Origin: an uncultured Ruminococcus sp.
GTDB taxonomy: Bacteria > Bacillota > Clostridia > Oscillospirales > Ruminococcaceae
Length of the DNA: 13,427 bases
Assembly: GCA_900540005.1 (NCBI GenBank)
Contig: UQEM01000057.1
Coordinates: 1-13,427, forward strand
Reading direction: 5' to 3'
Shown: piece by piece, positions 1 through 5,541 of the stretch
How the letters are laid out: every line of letters begins with the position of its first letter
Position numbering within the stretch: position 1 is the first letter of the stretch
Program-made: the position numbers and the translations under genes
The notes under the pieces: generated by a model
What the model was told of the DNA's origin: nothing
The model's database searches: none
What the model saw: the letters and a program-made list of their open reading frames with translations, nothing else

Positions 1-44
1 TGACGTCGAGTCTCGTGGGCTCGGAGATTGTGTATAAGAGACAG
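1..44 (+). other. Nextera transposase adapter (sequencing artefact), left end
   Basis: From base 10 the sequence matches the Illumina Nextera read-2 adapter, ending in the Tn5 mosaic-end sequence TGTATAAGAGACAG at 31-44, with one extra T at about 29. This is library-preparation sequence, not genome. Genomic DNA starts at about 45. Confidence 0.97.
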
Positions 45-68
45 GTATTTATACTGCACATTATTATT

Positions 69-98
69 TTGACAATTTTTTGTTAATAAAATGATAAT
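69..98 (+). promoter_or_regulatory. Promoter of the 66-aa ORF
   Basis: A perfect -35 TTGACA (69-74) is followed by an 18-nt spacer and GATAAT (93-98), a 5/6 match to the -10 consensus. This predicts a start near 105 and a leader of about 80 nt. The leader holds a small inverted repeat, TGTTT-CGG-AAACA (151-163). Confidence 0.6.
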
Positions 99-186
99 TT
101 GTGATATGTTTTGCAAAAAGGATCTGCTTGCCAACGCGGATAATTCCTGATGTTTCGGAAACAATAACTTCGGGAGATGATATTAT

Positions 187-387
187 ATGAATGAGCAAAC
201 CCGCAATATTCCTGTTCCCGACCCGAATGCGGAGCGAATGAAGTATATTTTCCCTTCGGCTTCGCTGGGAGACATGACCGGACGTATCCCGTTTTCTGTT
301 GATCCTGAGCAGATACAGCAGGCTTATGGCGAAATTTACCCCTACCTCGCAGGAGAGCAGAGCGTTCAGAACGGACTTGATGAATAG
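187..387 (+). CDS. Hypothetical 66-aa protein
   Basis: I do not recognise this protein. It is short, soluble, acidic and rich in proline and tyrosine, with no signal peptide, membrane segment or cysteine pair. The stretch YIFPSASLGDMTGRIPF (residues 20-36) looks like its core. Support for a real gene is contextual: a TTGACA promoter upstream, a GGGAGA ribosome binding site (173-178) eight bases before the ATG, and a GC-rich hairpin seven bases past the stop. It is transcribed alone and ends about 260 nt before the LacI start. A second ATG at 191 is out of frame. It could be a small structural or regulatory protein, or a chance ORF; homologues would decide. Confidence 0.6.
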   Translation: MNEQTRNIPVPDPNAERMKYIFPSASLGDMTGRIPFSVDPEQIQQAYGEIYPYLAGEQSVQNGLDE

Positions 388-394
388 TTTGTCA

Positions 395-436
395 AACGGC
401 GGAGAGCTTATGCACTCTGCCGTTCTTATATATTAT
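395..436 (+). terminator. Probable intrinsic terminator after the 66-aa ORF
   Basis: AACGGCGGAG (395-404) pairs with CTCTGCCGTT (415-424), a ten-pair stem with one G-U and a ten-base loop. It is followed by CTTATATATTAT, an AU-rich but interrupted tail. It starts seven bases after the stop at 387. Confidence 0.6.
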
Positions 437-467
437 ATACAAACTTAGAACGGGAAATTAACGGATT

Positions 468-650
468 CGCCGAAAATTGCCGTCCCTACTTTATTTTTTA
501 CTTAAAACATGGTATAATATAAGCCGATAAATTGCCTGTCAGGCGGCATGACCGCGAATTTTCGGCGGAGTGACGCTCTTATGCAGACGGGTCTGAAAAA
601 ATAAAATGTACGGTTTAATTTCTGTAAACCGCACAACACGGGGTGATTAC
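468..650 (+). promoter_or_regulatory. lacI promoter and leader with several inverted repeats
   Basis: The -10 is TATAAT (513-518) preceded by TGG, an extended -10; the -35 (TTTATT, 490-495) is weak. Transcription should start near 525. The region holds GCCTG-T-CAGGC (534-544) just past the start, CAGAC-GG-GTCTG (584-595), and CGGTTTA(7 nt)TAAACCG (611-631) directly before the ribosome binding site. An 11-bp inverted repeat, CGCCGAAAATT (468-478) and AATTTTCGGCG (557-567), brackets the promoter. One or more could be operators for the downstream repressor. The promoter is clear; the operator role is inference. Confidence 0.65.
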
Positions 651-1682
651 TTGAAAAACGGCGTAAAGATGCTTGATATCGCCAATAAGCTCGGAGTTAG
701 CGTGGTCACGGTCTCAAATGCCATTGCAGGACGTGACGGCGTAAGCGATGAGACGAGAAAGAAGATATGCGAGACGGCTGAAAAAATGGGCTATAAGCCG
801 TCCAACACGAAGATCGGCAGAAAACGTTCATACATACAGCATTACGGCAAAAATGTAGGTATCCTTACCTCTGAGCGGTTCGTCGGAGCGCGCGGAACTT
901 TCTACTGGGAACTTACCGCAGGAATATCCGATAAGCTCTCGCAGCTTAATATAAGCACGGTTTTTGAATGCGTAAAGCGGGAAAGCGAACTGAAGGGAAC
1001 GCTCCCGAACATGGCTTACGACAATAAGGTCGATGCGATAATCGTGATCGGGCAGGTTCGCCGCAGTTTTATCGACAGTCTCAGAAAGCTTACTATTCCG
1101 CTGCTGTTTGTTGATTTCTATGACAGCCGCTACAATATCGATTCGGTGAACTCCGACAGCTACAACGGCGGCTACATGATAACAGACTATCTCGTGGAAA
1201 TGGGACACCGCAAAATAGGCTTTTTCGGCACGGTAAACGCCACGAGCAGCATTAACGACCGCTTTCTCGGGTATGTCAAGTGCCTCATGGAGAACGGGCT
1301 TGAATACCGACCTGACTGGACTATCGGTGACAGGGACGAATTCGGTGTGCTCCACACTAAGATAGACTTTCCCGCCGATATGCCGACAGCTTTTGTGTGC
1401 AACTGTGACGAGACAGCTTTCCGCGTAATTTCCGCACTGCGAACAAAGGGCGTGCGCGTTCCCGAGGACATTTCGGTCGTGGGTTACGACAATTACACCA
1501 TGTCGAGTATCTGCATCCCGACAATAACGACAATAGAGGTCGATATTGCAAAAATGGCTGAAATTTCCGTTGAAATAATATCGAAAAAGCTGACCGACCC
1601 TGCTGTTTGCGAGGGCAGACGCGTGATCAGCGGAAAACTCATCATTAAAAACAGCGTTCTCGACATTAACAAGAGACGCTGA
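651..1682 (+). CDS. LacI/GalR-family transcriptional regulator
   Basis: A 343-aa cytoplasmic DNA-binding regulator, probably sensing a sugar or related small molecule. Residues 8-27 (DIANKLGVSVVTVSNAIAGR) form the classic LacI helix-turn-helix, with the hinge following to about residue 58. Residues 70-335 form the periplasmic-binding-protein-like effector domain, with typical blocks NVGILTSERF, DAIIVIGQ, MGHRKIGFFG and SVVGYDN, and the closing ITTIEVD segment. I chose the TTG at 651 because GGGGTG lies six bases upstream and the family normally starts just before this helix; an in-frame ATG at 606 would add 15 unrelated residues that run through an inverted repeat. The DUF5662 gene follows 20 bases later. 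The ligand is unknown. Family call is firm. Confidence 0.95.
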   Translation: MKNGVKMLDIANKLGVSVVTVSNAIAGRDGVSDETRKKICETAEKMGYKPSNTKIGRKRSYIQHYGKNVGILTSERFVGARGTFYWELTAGISDKLSQLNISTVFECVKRESELKGTLPNMAYDNKVDAIIVIGQVRRSFIDSLRKLTIPLLFVDFYDSRYNIDSVNSDSYNGGYMITDYLVEMGHRKIGFFGTVNATSSINDRFLGYVKCLMENGLEYRPDWTIGDRDEFGVLHTKIDFPADMPTAFVCNCDETAFRVISALRTKGVRVPEDISVVGYDNYTMSSICIPTITTIEVDIAKMAEISVEIISKKLTDPAVCEGRRVISGKLIIKNSVLDINKRR

Positions 1683-1692
1683 GGAGGCTTTA

Positions 1693-1710
1693 ATGAGAAA
1701 ATATGAATAA
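1693..1710 (+). CDS. Five-codon mini-ORF at the start of the DUF5662 gene
   Basis: The strong ribosome binding site GAGGAGG (1681-1687) is five bases from this ATG, the ideal distance, whereas the ATG at 1703 is fifteen bases away. The mini-ORF reads MRKYE and stops at 1710, overlapping the first codons of the next gene in another frame. It could couple or tune translation of DUF5662, or reflect a base error near 1700. Nothing shows the peptide is made. Confidence 0.3.
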   Translation: MRKYE

Positions 1711-2293
1711 GCTTATAGAAAATTTTTTCGGCCACCTCAGAACCATTCGCCAACATCGCAGAATGGTAATGATACATTGCTTTAAGGCATGGATCCCGAT
1801 AAGGGGACTTCTTCACGACCTGTCAAAGTATTCGCCGACCGAGTTTATCCCGGGAGTGCTCTATTATCAGGGCAACCGCAGTCCGAACGAGCGTGAGCGC
1901 GAAGTGGAGGGAGCGTCCCGCGCGTGGATGCACCACAAGGGAAGAAACCGCCACCATTTTGAGTATTGGACGGATTACAGCTATGTCACCAAGACGCTTG
2001 AACCCGTGAGAATGCCGGACGTGTATATTTACGAGATGTTCTGCGACAGGGTTGCCGCCTCCAAGATATACAACAAGGAAAATTACAACGAGTCAATGCC
2101 GCTGGAGTACTTTCTCCGCGCAAAACACCGCCGTATCATTGAGGAATATACAGCGAAAAAGCTTGAGTTTCTGCTGCGAATGCTGAAAGACCGCGGCGAG
2201 GAGGCAACTTTTGCATATATGAGAAAGCACAGACCCGGACACAGTCGCCGGACAGGGCTTTTTGCCGCGGCTCTGCTTGACAAAATACGATAA
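1703..2293 (+). CDS. DUF5662-family protein
   Basis: A 196-aa soluble protein resembling the DUF5662 family, found widely in Clostridia and of unknown function; some databases mislabel it as catalase. Visible blocks are LLHDLSKYSPTEF (36-48), YYQGNRSPNE (54-63), MHHKGRNRHHFEYW (76-89) and MFCDRVAASKIY (112-123). The H38-D39, H77-H78, H84-H85 and D116 pattern looks like a metal site of an HD-like all-alpha protein, but that is inference. The C-terminal 50 residues are basic and helical. It follows lacI by 20 bases and lacks its own promoter, so the two form an operon and the regulator may control its own partner. The ribosome binding site is 15 bases from the ATG, with a better-placed ATG at 1693 opening only a five-codon ORF. 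Confidence 0.85.
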   Translation: MNKLIENFFGHLRTIRQHRRMVMIHCFKAWIPIRGLLHDLSKYSPTEFIPGVLYYQGNRSPNEREREVEGASRAWMHHKGRNRHHFEYWTDYSYVTKTLEPVRMPDVYIYEMFCDRVAASKIYNKENYNESMPLEYFLRAKHRRIIEEYTAKKLEFLLRMLKDRGEEATFAYMRKHRPGHSRRTGLFAAALLDKIR

Positions 2294-2304
2294 TATGGTA
2301 TAAT
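2277..2304 (+). promoter_or_regulatory. Strong promoter of the lipoprotein gene
   Basis: A perfect TTGACA (2277-2282), 16-nt spacer, then TATAAT (2299-2304) preceded by TGG. The -35 lies inside the last codons of the DUF5662 gene. Transcription should start near 2311. This is the best consensus promoter in the window. Confidence 0.85.
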
Positions 2305-2310
2305 TACTAT

Positions 2311-2460
2311 AGCAATTCTATAAAGACAGTACAGCGCGAGATCTGCGGTGTCTTATGCGTTTGAGTACGGCATTTCGGCGCAAGGTTTATAACCTGTTCC
2401 ATAGGAATAAACGCACGGCTTTCCTACGCGGGCGGGTCTTACATTATAAATAATCGGAGG
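2311..2460 (+). promoter_or_regulatory. Long structured 5' leader of the lipoprotein gene (candidate cis-RNA)
   Basis: About 158 nt separate the predicted start from the ATG. AAGACA (2323-2328) pairs with TGTCTT (2349-2354). TGCGTTT (2356-2362) pairs with AAACGCA (2409-2415) and encloses two adjacent small hairpins, AGGTT-TAT-AACCT (2383-2395) and TTCC-ATA-GGAA (2397-2407). GGTCTT (2435-2440) could compete for AAGAC, giving an alternative fold that ends 14 nt before the ribosome binding site. I could not match it to a riboswitch class I know. The pairings are visible; regulation is inference. Confidence 0.45.
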
Positions 2461-2468
2461 ATATTGAA

Positions 2469-3053
2469 ATGAAAAAATTCAGGATCACAGCTCTTGTTCT
2501 TACAGCAATGATCGCAGTTGCTTCAACAGTCGGCTGTGGAGATAAAAAGGGAAAAACAAGCAGTTCCACGACAAGTCAGAACGAGAATATCGGCACTAAC
2601 AAGGTAAAGGTCAGCATGAATGAGGAGGCAGACGAGAATGAGACTGTTTTCAAGCTCAATTCTGTTTACCTTACTCCTGTGCAGGATAACGGCAGCAAAT
2701 ATCTCTACTTCGATGTTACTATCCACAATAGTACGGATACAGCGTATTCGCTTAGCTGTCTCAACAACTTCTACATTCAGTCATCGGACGGCACTACTAT
2801 AAATTCCCACATAAGCGCACAGATGTATGCAAGGAACAATTTCAGGGAAGGAATTTATACGCCCGACCCGTTTGACGTTCCTGCAAACGGCGATTTTTCG
2901 GGAATTATGGGCGGATTCGTAATCGACGGCGACCTTGGAGAGTTTACTGTCGGTTTCTTCCCGACAAGAGAAAATAACAACGATAAGGAAACTGTTATCA
3001 ACGTTAATGTAACTCCTGCTGATATCAAGGACGCTTCCGAGCTTCTCAAGTAA
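2469..3053 (+). CDS. Putative lipoprotein with DUF4352-like domain
   Basis: A 194-aa exported lipoprotein. The N-terminus has a basic start, a hydrophobic stretch (residues 7-21) and the lipobox-like TVGC, placing the lipidated cysteine at 23. A Ser/Thr/Asn-rich linker (about 28-45) follows. Residues 58-190 look like a beta-sandwich: alternating hydrophobic strands such as YLYFDVTIHNSTDTAYSL and FYIQSSDG resemble DUF4352 domains, common in Firmicute surface lipoproteins of unknown role. That domain call is from pattern only. Ribosome binding site CGGAGG lies eight bases before the ATG. It is transcribed alone from its own strong promoter through a long leader and ends at the bidirectional terminator shared with putP. 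No enzymatic motif is visible. Confidence 0.8.
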   Translation: MKKFRITALVLTAMIAVASTVGCGDKKGKTSSSTTSQNENIGTNKVKVSMNEEADENETVFKLNSVYLTPVQDNGSKYLYFDVTIHNSTDTAYSLSCLNNFYIQSSDGTTINSHISAQMYARNNFREGIYTPDPFDVPANGDFSGIMGGFVIDGDLGEFTVGFFPTRENNNDKETVINVNVTPADIKDASELLK

Positions 3054-3065
3054 CTTTAAAACAAA

Positions 3066-3089
3066 AAGGGGACTCAATTGAGTCCCCTT
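3066..3089. terminator. Bidirectional intrinsic terminator between lipoprotein gene and putP
   Basis: A perfect 24-nt palindrome: AAGGGGACTC, centre AATT, GAGTCCCCTT. On the - strand it is followed by TTTGTTTTAAAG, a good U tract for putP; on + by GAATTATTT, a weaker tail for the lipoprotein gene. It sits 12 bases past the lipoprotein stop and 3 bases past the putP stop. Confidence 0.93.
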
Positions 3090-3092
3090 GAA

Positions 3093-4631
3093 TTATTTAT
3101 GAAGGTCTGCCTGAACGCTGTCGAATTCTTCTGTTATCTCCTTTGAGGGAGGTGCTGTACAGAGTGATACAACGATTATTGCAATAAGTGCGACCACGAA
3201 TGCCGGAAGCAGTTCATAGATAGCGAATACTCCGCCAAGCTTGGCAATACCGAACTTCCAGAGGAATACCATAACTCCGCCTGCTATCATACCTGCTGTT
3301 GCGCCGTATTTGTTGGAGCGCTTCCAGAAAAGAGCGGTGAGGATAACAGGGCCGAATGTTGCGCCAAAGCCTGCCCACGCGAACGAAACTACGCGGAAAA
3401 TAGAGCTGTTCTGATCCCAAGCGATGATAACGCCGAGAACTGCGATGATAACGAGTGCGATACGCGCTGTGAACATGGACTTCTTTTCGTCCATTTTGAT
3501 CTTGAGAACGCTTTTGAGAATGTTCTCCGAAGCCGCTGACGAGGCTGCAAGAAGCTGCGAGTCGGAGGTTGACATTGTGCAGGCGAGAATTCCTGCAAAT
3601 ACAAGACCTGCGATAACTGCTAAAGCAGTGTGATGATCGCTCATGTACTGAGCTATCTTGATAATAACTCGCTCAGAGTCAGCGCCGCTGAGCGCTGCGA
3701 ACTCGCCCTTCTTTGTGAGCGCATTTCCGATAAAGCCGATGAAAATGGCGATAGCCATTGAGATGACCACCCATATGGAAGCGATACGGCGCGAGGTTTT
3801 CAGCTTCTGCTTGTCCTCAACTGCCATGAAACGGAGAAGTATGTGGGGCATTCCGAAGTAGCCGAGTCCCCATGCGAGGAGCGAGGCTATCGTAAGAATG
3901 GAGTACTTGTCAGCTCCGCCTGTTTCAACATTGTGGATAGAGGCAAGCGAGAAGTAGCCGGGGATAGATTTTGCGTTGTCTATTACGTTGCCGAGTCCGC
4001 CTGCATTGCTTATGCCGAAAATGAGAATGCTCACGAGTGCGAGCGTCATGACGATACTCTGAATAAGGTCGGTCGTGCTTGCTGCGAGGAATCCGCCTGT
4101 GCAGGTGTAAGCGATGATGATCACCGCGCTTATGAGCATTGCGGTGTGGTAGTTCCAGCCAAAGAGCGAATTGAAGAGCTTTCCGCAGGCTGAGAATCCC
4201 GATGCTGTGTAAGGCACGAAGAAGATGAGAATTATCAGTGCAGAAATGCCGAGGAGAACCTTCTTGTCGTCCTTGTAGCGGTTTGAGAAGAAGTCGGGGA
4301 TAGTGATCGCGCCGCACTTGTGGCTGTATACGCGAAGTCTCTTGGCAACGATGAGCCAGTTGAGATATGTACCGATCGCAAGACCGATAGCAGTCCAGCC
4401 GACTTCAGCTCCGCCTGTGAGGTAAGCAAGTCCGGGGAGACCCATGAGAAGATAGCTGCTCATGTCCGAAGCCTCCGCGCTCATAGCGGTCACGAGCGGA
4501 CCGAGTTTTCTGCCGCCGAGGTAGAAGTCGCCGACATTTGAGTTTCTTCTTGACAGGACGATACCGATCACGACCATTGCTGCCATGTATACGATGATCG
4601 TCGCAAGAATGATGATGTCTGATGTGTTCAT
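3093..4631 (-). CDS. putP: Sodium/proline symporter
   Basis: A 512-aa inner-membrane transporter of the sodium:solute symporter family, importing L-proline with Na+. The length matches PutP (about 500 aa) and about 13 hydrophobic segments are visible. Diagnostic blocks: GDFYLGGRKLGPLVTAMSA (34-52), then ASDMSSYLLMGLPG (54-67) with the Na+-binding aspartate D56 and S58, GMPHILLRFMA (260-270), and the second Na+-site segment MSTSDSQLL (353-361). Ribosome binding site AAAGGAG sits six bases before the ATG. It is monocistronic: own promoter upstream, terminator immediately downstream. Substrate could be another compatible solute or amino acid, but the motifs fit PutP best. It could serve proline uptake for osmoprotection or nutrition; no putA is present here. 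Confidence 0.93.
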   Translation of the reverse strand: MNTSDIIILATIIVYMAAMVVIGIVLSRRNSNVGDFYLGGRKLGPLVTAMSAEASDMSSYLLMGLPGLAYLTGGAEVGWTAIGLAIGTYLNWLIVAKRLRVYSHKCGAITIPDFFSNRYKDDKKVLLGISALIILIFFVPYTASGFSACGKLFNSLFGWNYHTAMLISAVIIIAYTCTGGFLAASTTDLIQSIVMTLALVSILIFGISNAGGLGNVIDNAKSIPGYFSLASIHNVETGGADKYSILTIASLLAWGLGYFGMPHILLRFMAVEDKQKLKTSRRIASIWVVISMAIAIFIGFIGNALTKKGEFAALSGADSERVIIKIAQYMSDHHTALAVIAGLVFAGILACTMSTSDSQLLAASSAASENILKSVLKIKMDEKKSMFTARIALVIIAVLGVIIAWDQNSSIFRVVSFAWAGFGATFGPVILTALFWKRSNKYGATAGMIAGGVMVFLWKFGIAKLGGVFAIYELLPAFVVALIAIIVVSLCTAPPSKEITEEFDSVQADLHK

Positions 4632-4670
4632 TATTAGCTCCTTTAAAGTTTTTTGAAAGATACATCTACT

Positions 4671-4700
4671 ATTATAGCATTAAAACGGCATAAAGGTCAA
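4671..4700 (-). promoter_or_regulatory. putP promoter
   Basis: Read on the - strand: TTGACC (4700-4695), 18-nt spacer, TATAAT (4676-4671) preceded by TGC. The predicted leader is about 33 nt. The 140-nt gap to the divergent VanZ gene shows no equally good + strand promoter. Confidence 0.82.
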
Positions 4701-4786
4701 TATTTATATGAAAAAATGTGAAATCATTTCTTTTTCGGGCATTTACATAATGAAAATCGTTAATATTTACAATGGAGGGAACTGCT

Positions 4787-5299
4787 TTGATAAAATATTT
4801 TTCGCAATATCCGCTTAGAATAGTCTTTCTGATATTTACACTTGCGTCTATGACGGCAATTTTTATGTTTTCTGCCGAGGACGCCAATGTATCATCGGAC
4901 ACGAGCGGCGGATTCACGCAGACTGCGATAGAGCTTTTTGTGCAAGATTATGACGAGCTTCCTGTCGAGAAACAGCAGGAGATATGGGATAAGGCAGATC
5001 ATATTATCCGCAAGACCGCGCATTTTACCATTTATATGTGTCTGGGATTCTGGGCATCATGTACGCTTGGCAGGCGAAAGCTGATGAGCGTAAAAACTGC
5101 CGCGGCTCTCGGATTCTGCTTTTTGTATGCGTGTACGGACGAACTGCACCAGTATTTCGTGCCCGGACGCGCCTGCCGATTCAAGGACGTGATGATAGAT
5201 ACCGCAGGAGCGTTTACGGGTATCGTGTGTTCGATGATAGCAATTGCAGTGGTGTCATTTGCCGTGAAAAAGCTTACAGCCAAGCGAAAGGATACATAA
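4787..5299 (+). CDS. VanZ-like family membrane protein
   Basis: A 170-aa integral membrane protein with about four transmembrane segments (near 9-28, 76-94, 102-117, 136-160). VanZ-family signatures are in order: FSAEDANVSSDTSG (28-41), RKTAHFTIYMCLGF (75-88) and TDELHQYFVPGRACRFKDVMIDTAG (117-141; key residues D118, E119, H121, Q122, R128, D134). The family includes the teicoplanin-resistance accessory VanZ, but most members are of unknown function. I place the start at TTG 4787: GGAGGG (4774-4779) is seven bases upstream, and the in-frame ATG at 4772 overlaps that site. It is divergent from putP and convergent with the ROK gene. No van ligase genes are nearby, so glycopeptide resistance should not be inferred. 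Confidence 0.87.
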   Translation: MIKYFSQYPLRIVFLIFTLASMTAIFMFSAEDANVSSDTSGGFTQTAIELFVQDYDELPVEKQQEIWDKADHIIRKTAHFTIYMCLGFWASCTLGRRKLMSVKTAAALGFCFLYACTDELHQYFVPGRACRFKDVMIDTAGAFTGIVCSMIAIAVVSFAVKKLTAKRKDT

Positions 5300-5305
5300 C
5301 GTAAA

Positions 5306-5332
5306 AGGCGCTATGTCTTGCGATATAGCGCT
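5306..5332. repeat. Hairpin A after the VanZ gene (twin of 5512-5537)
   Basis: GCGCTATGTC (5308-5317) pairs with GATATAGCGC (5322-5331) around a TTGC loop, ten pairs with one G-U. It begins seven bases after the VanZ stop but is followed by ATAATAATGGG rather than a U run. Its sequence is nearly that of the hairpin at 5512-5537, with paired changes that keep the stem. Confidence 0.75.
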
Positions 5333-5511
5333 ATAATAATGGGATTCTAAAGGAAGAGCCTTTGGTGGGGTGTGGGGCAAAGCCCCGCATATAACCACAA
5401 AGCGCTCCGCAAAGGGTGAATTAAAAAACAGTCCGATGGACTGTTTTTTAAGAGGAAACGCCCTGCAAGGGAGGGCGTTCCCTTATTAAAATATATTTTT
5501 CGATAGACTAA
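5333..5511. repeat. Intergenic hairpin cluster between VanZ and ROK genes
   Basis: No gene was seen here. Consecutive stem-loops are AAAGG/CCTTT (5349-5363), TGTGGGGC-AAA-GCCCCGCA (5371-5389), the large terminator-like hairpin at 5421-5451, and AACGCCCT/AGGGCGTT (5457-5479). Together with the flanking twin hairpins this makes six stem-loops in about 230 nt, suggesting a composite of genome-wide intergenic repeats. Confidence 0.6.
5421..5451. terminator. Strong bidirectional intrinsic terminator
   Basis: TTAAAAAACAGTCC (5421-5434) pairs perfectly with GGACTGTTTTTTAA (5438-5451) around a GAT loop. Each strand ends in six U residues within the stem, so it should terminate transcription from both the VanZ and the ROK side. 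Confidence 0.88.
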
Positions 5512-5537
5512 AGCGCCATATCTCACGATATGGCGCT
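5512..5537. terminator. Hairpin B at the end of the ROK gene (twin of 5306-5332)
   Basis: AGCGCCATATC (5512-5522) pairs perfectly with GATATGGCGCT (5527-5537), eleven pairs with loop TCAC. It lies four bases past the ROK stop; on the - strand it is followed by TTTAGTCTATCGAAAAATA, a poor U tract, so termination is plausible but leaky. Confidence 0.65.
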
Positions 5538-5541
5538 GATA

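Noticed and set aside
1..44. Terminal inverted repeat of a transposon (matching ends at 1-44 and 13391-13427)
   Set aside because: Both ends are Nextera adapter, an artificial sequence.
606..650. ATG 606 as the LacI start
   Set aside because: No ribosome binding site, the added residues lack LacI character, and they run through an inverted repeat; TTG 651 has GGGGTG at proper spacing.
828..1355. 175-aa ORF antisense to lacI
   Set aside because: It is a shadow of the LacI coding frame with no ribosome site and no recognisable domain.
3843..4193. 116-aa + strand ORF inside putP
   Set aside because: Antisense to conserved PutP membrane segments; low-complexity composition typical of a shadow frame.
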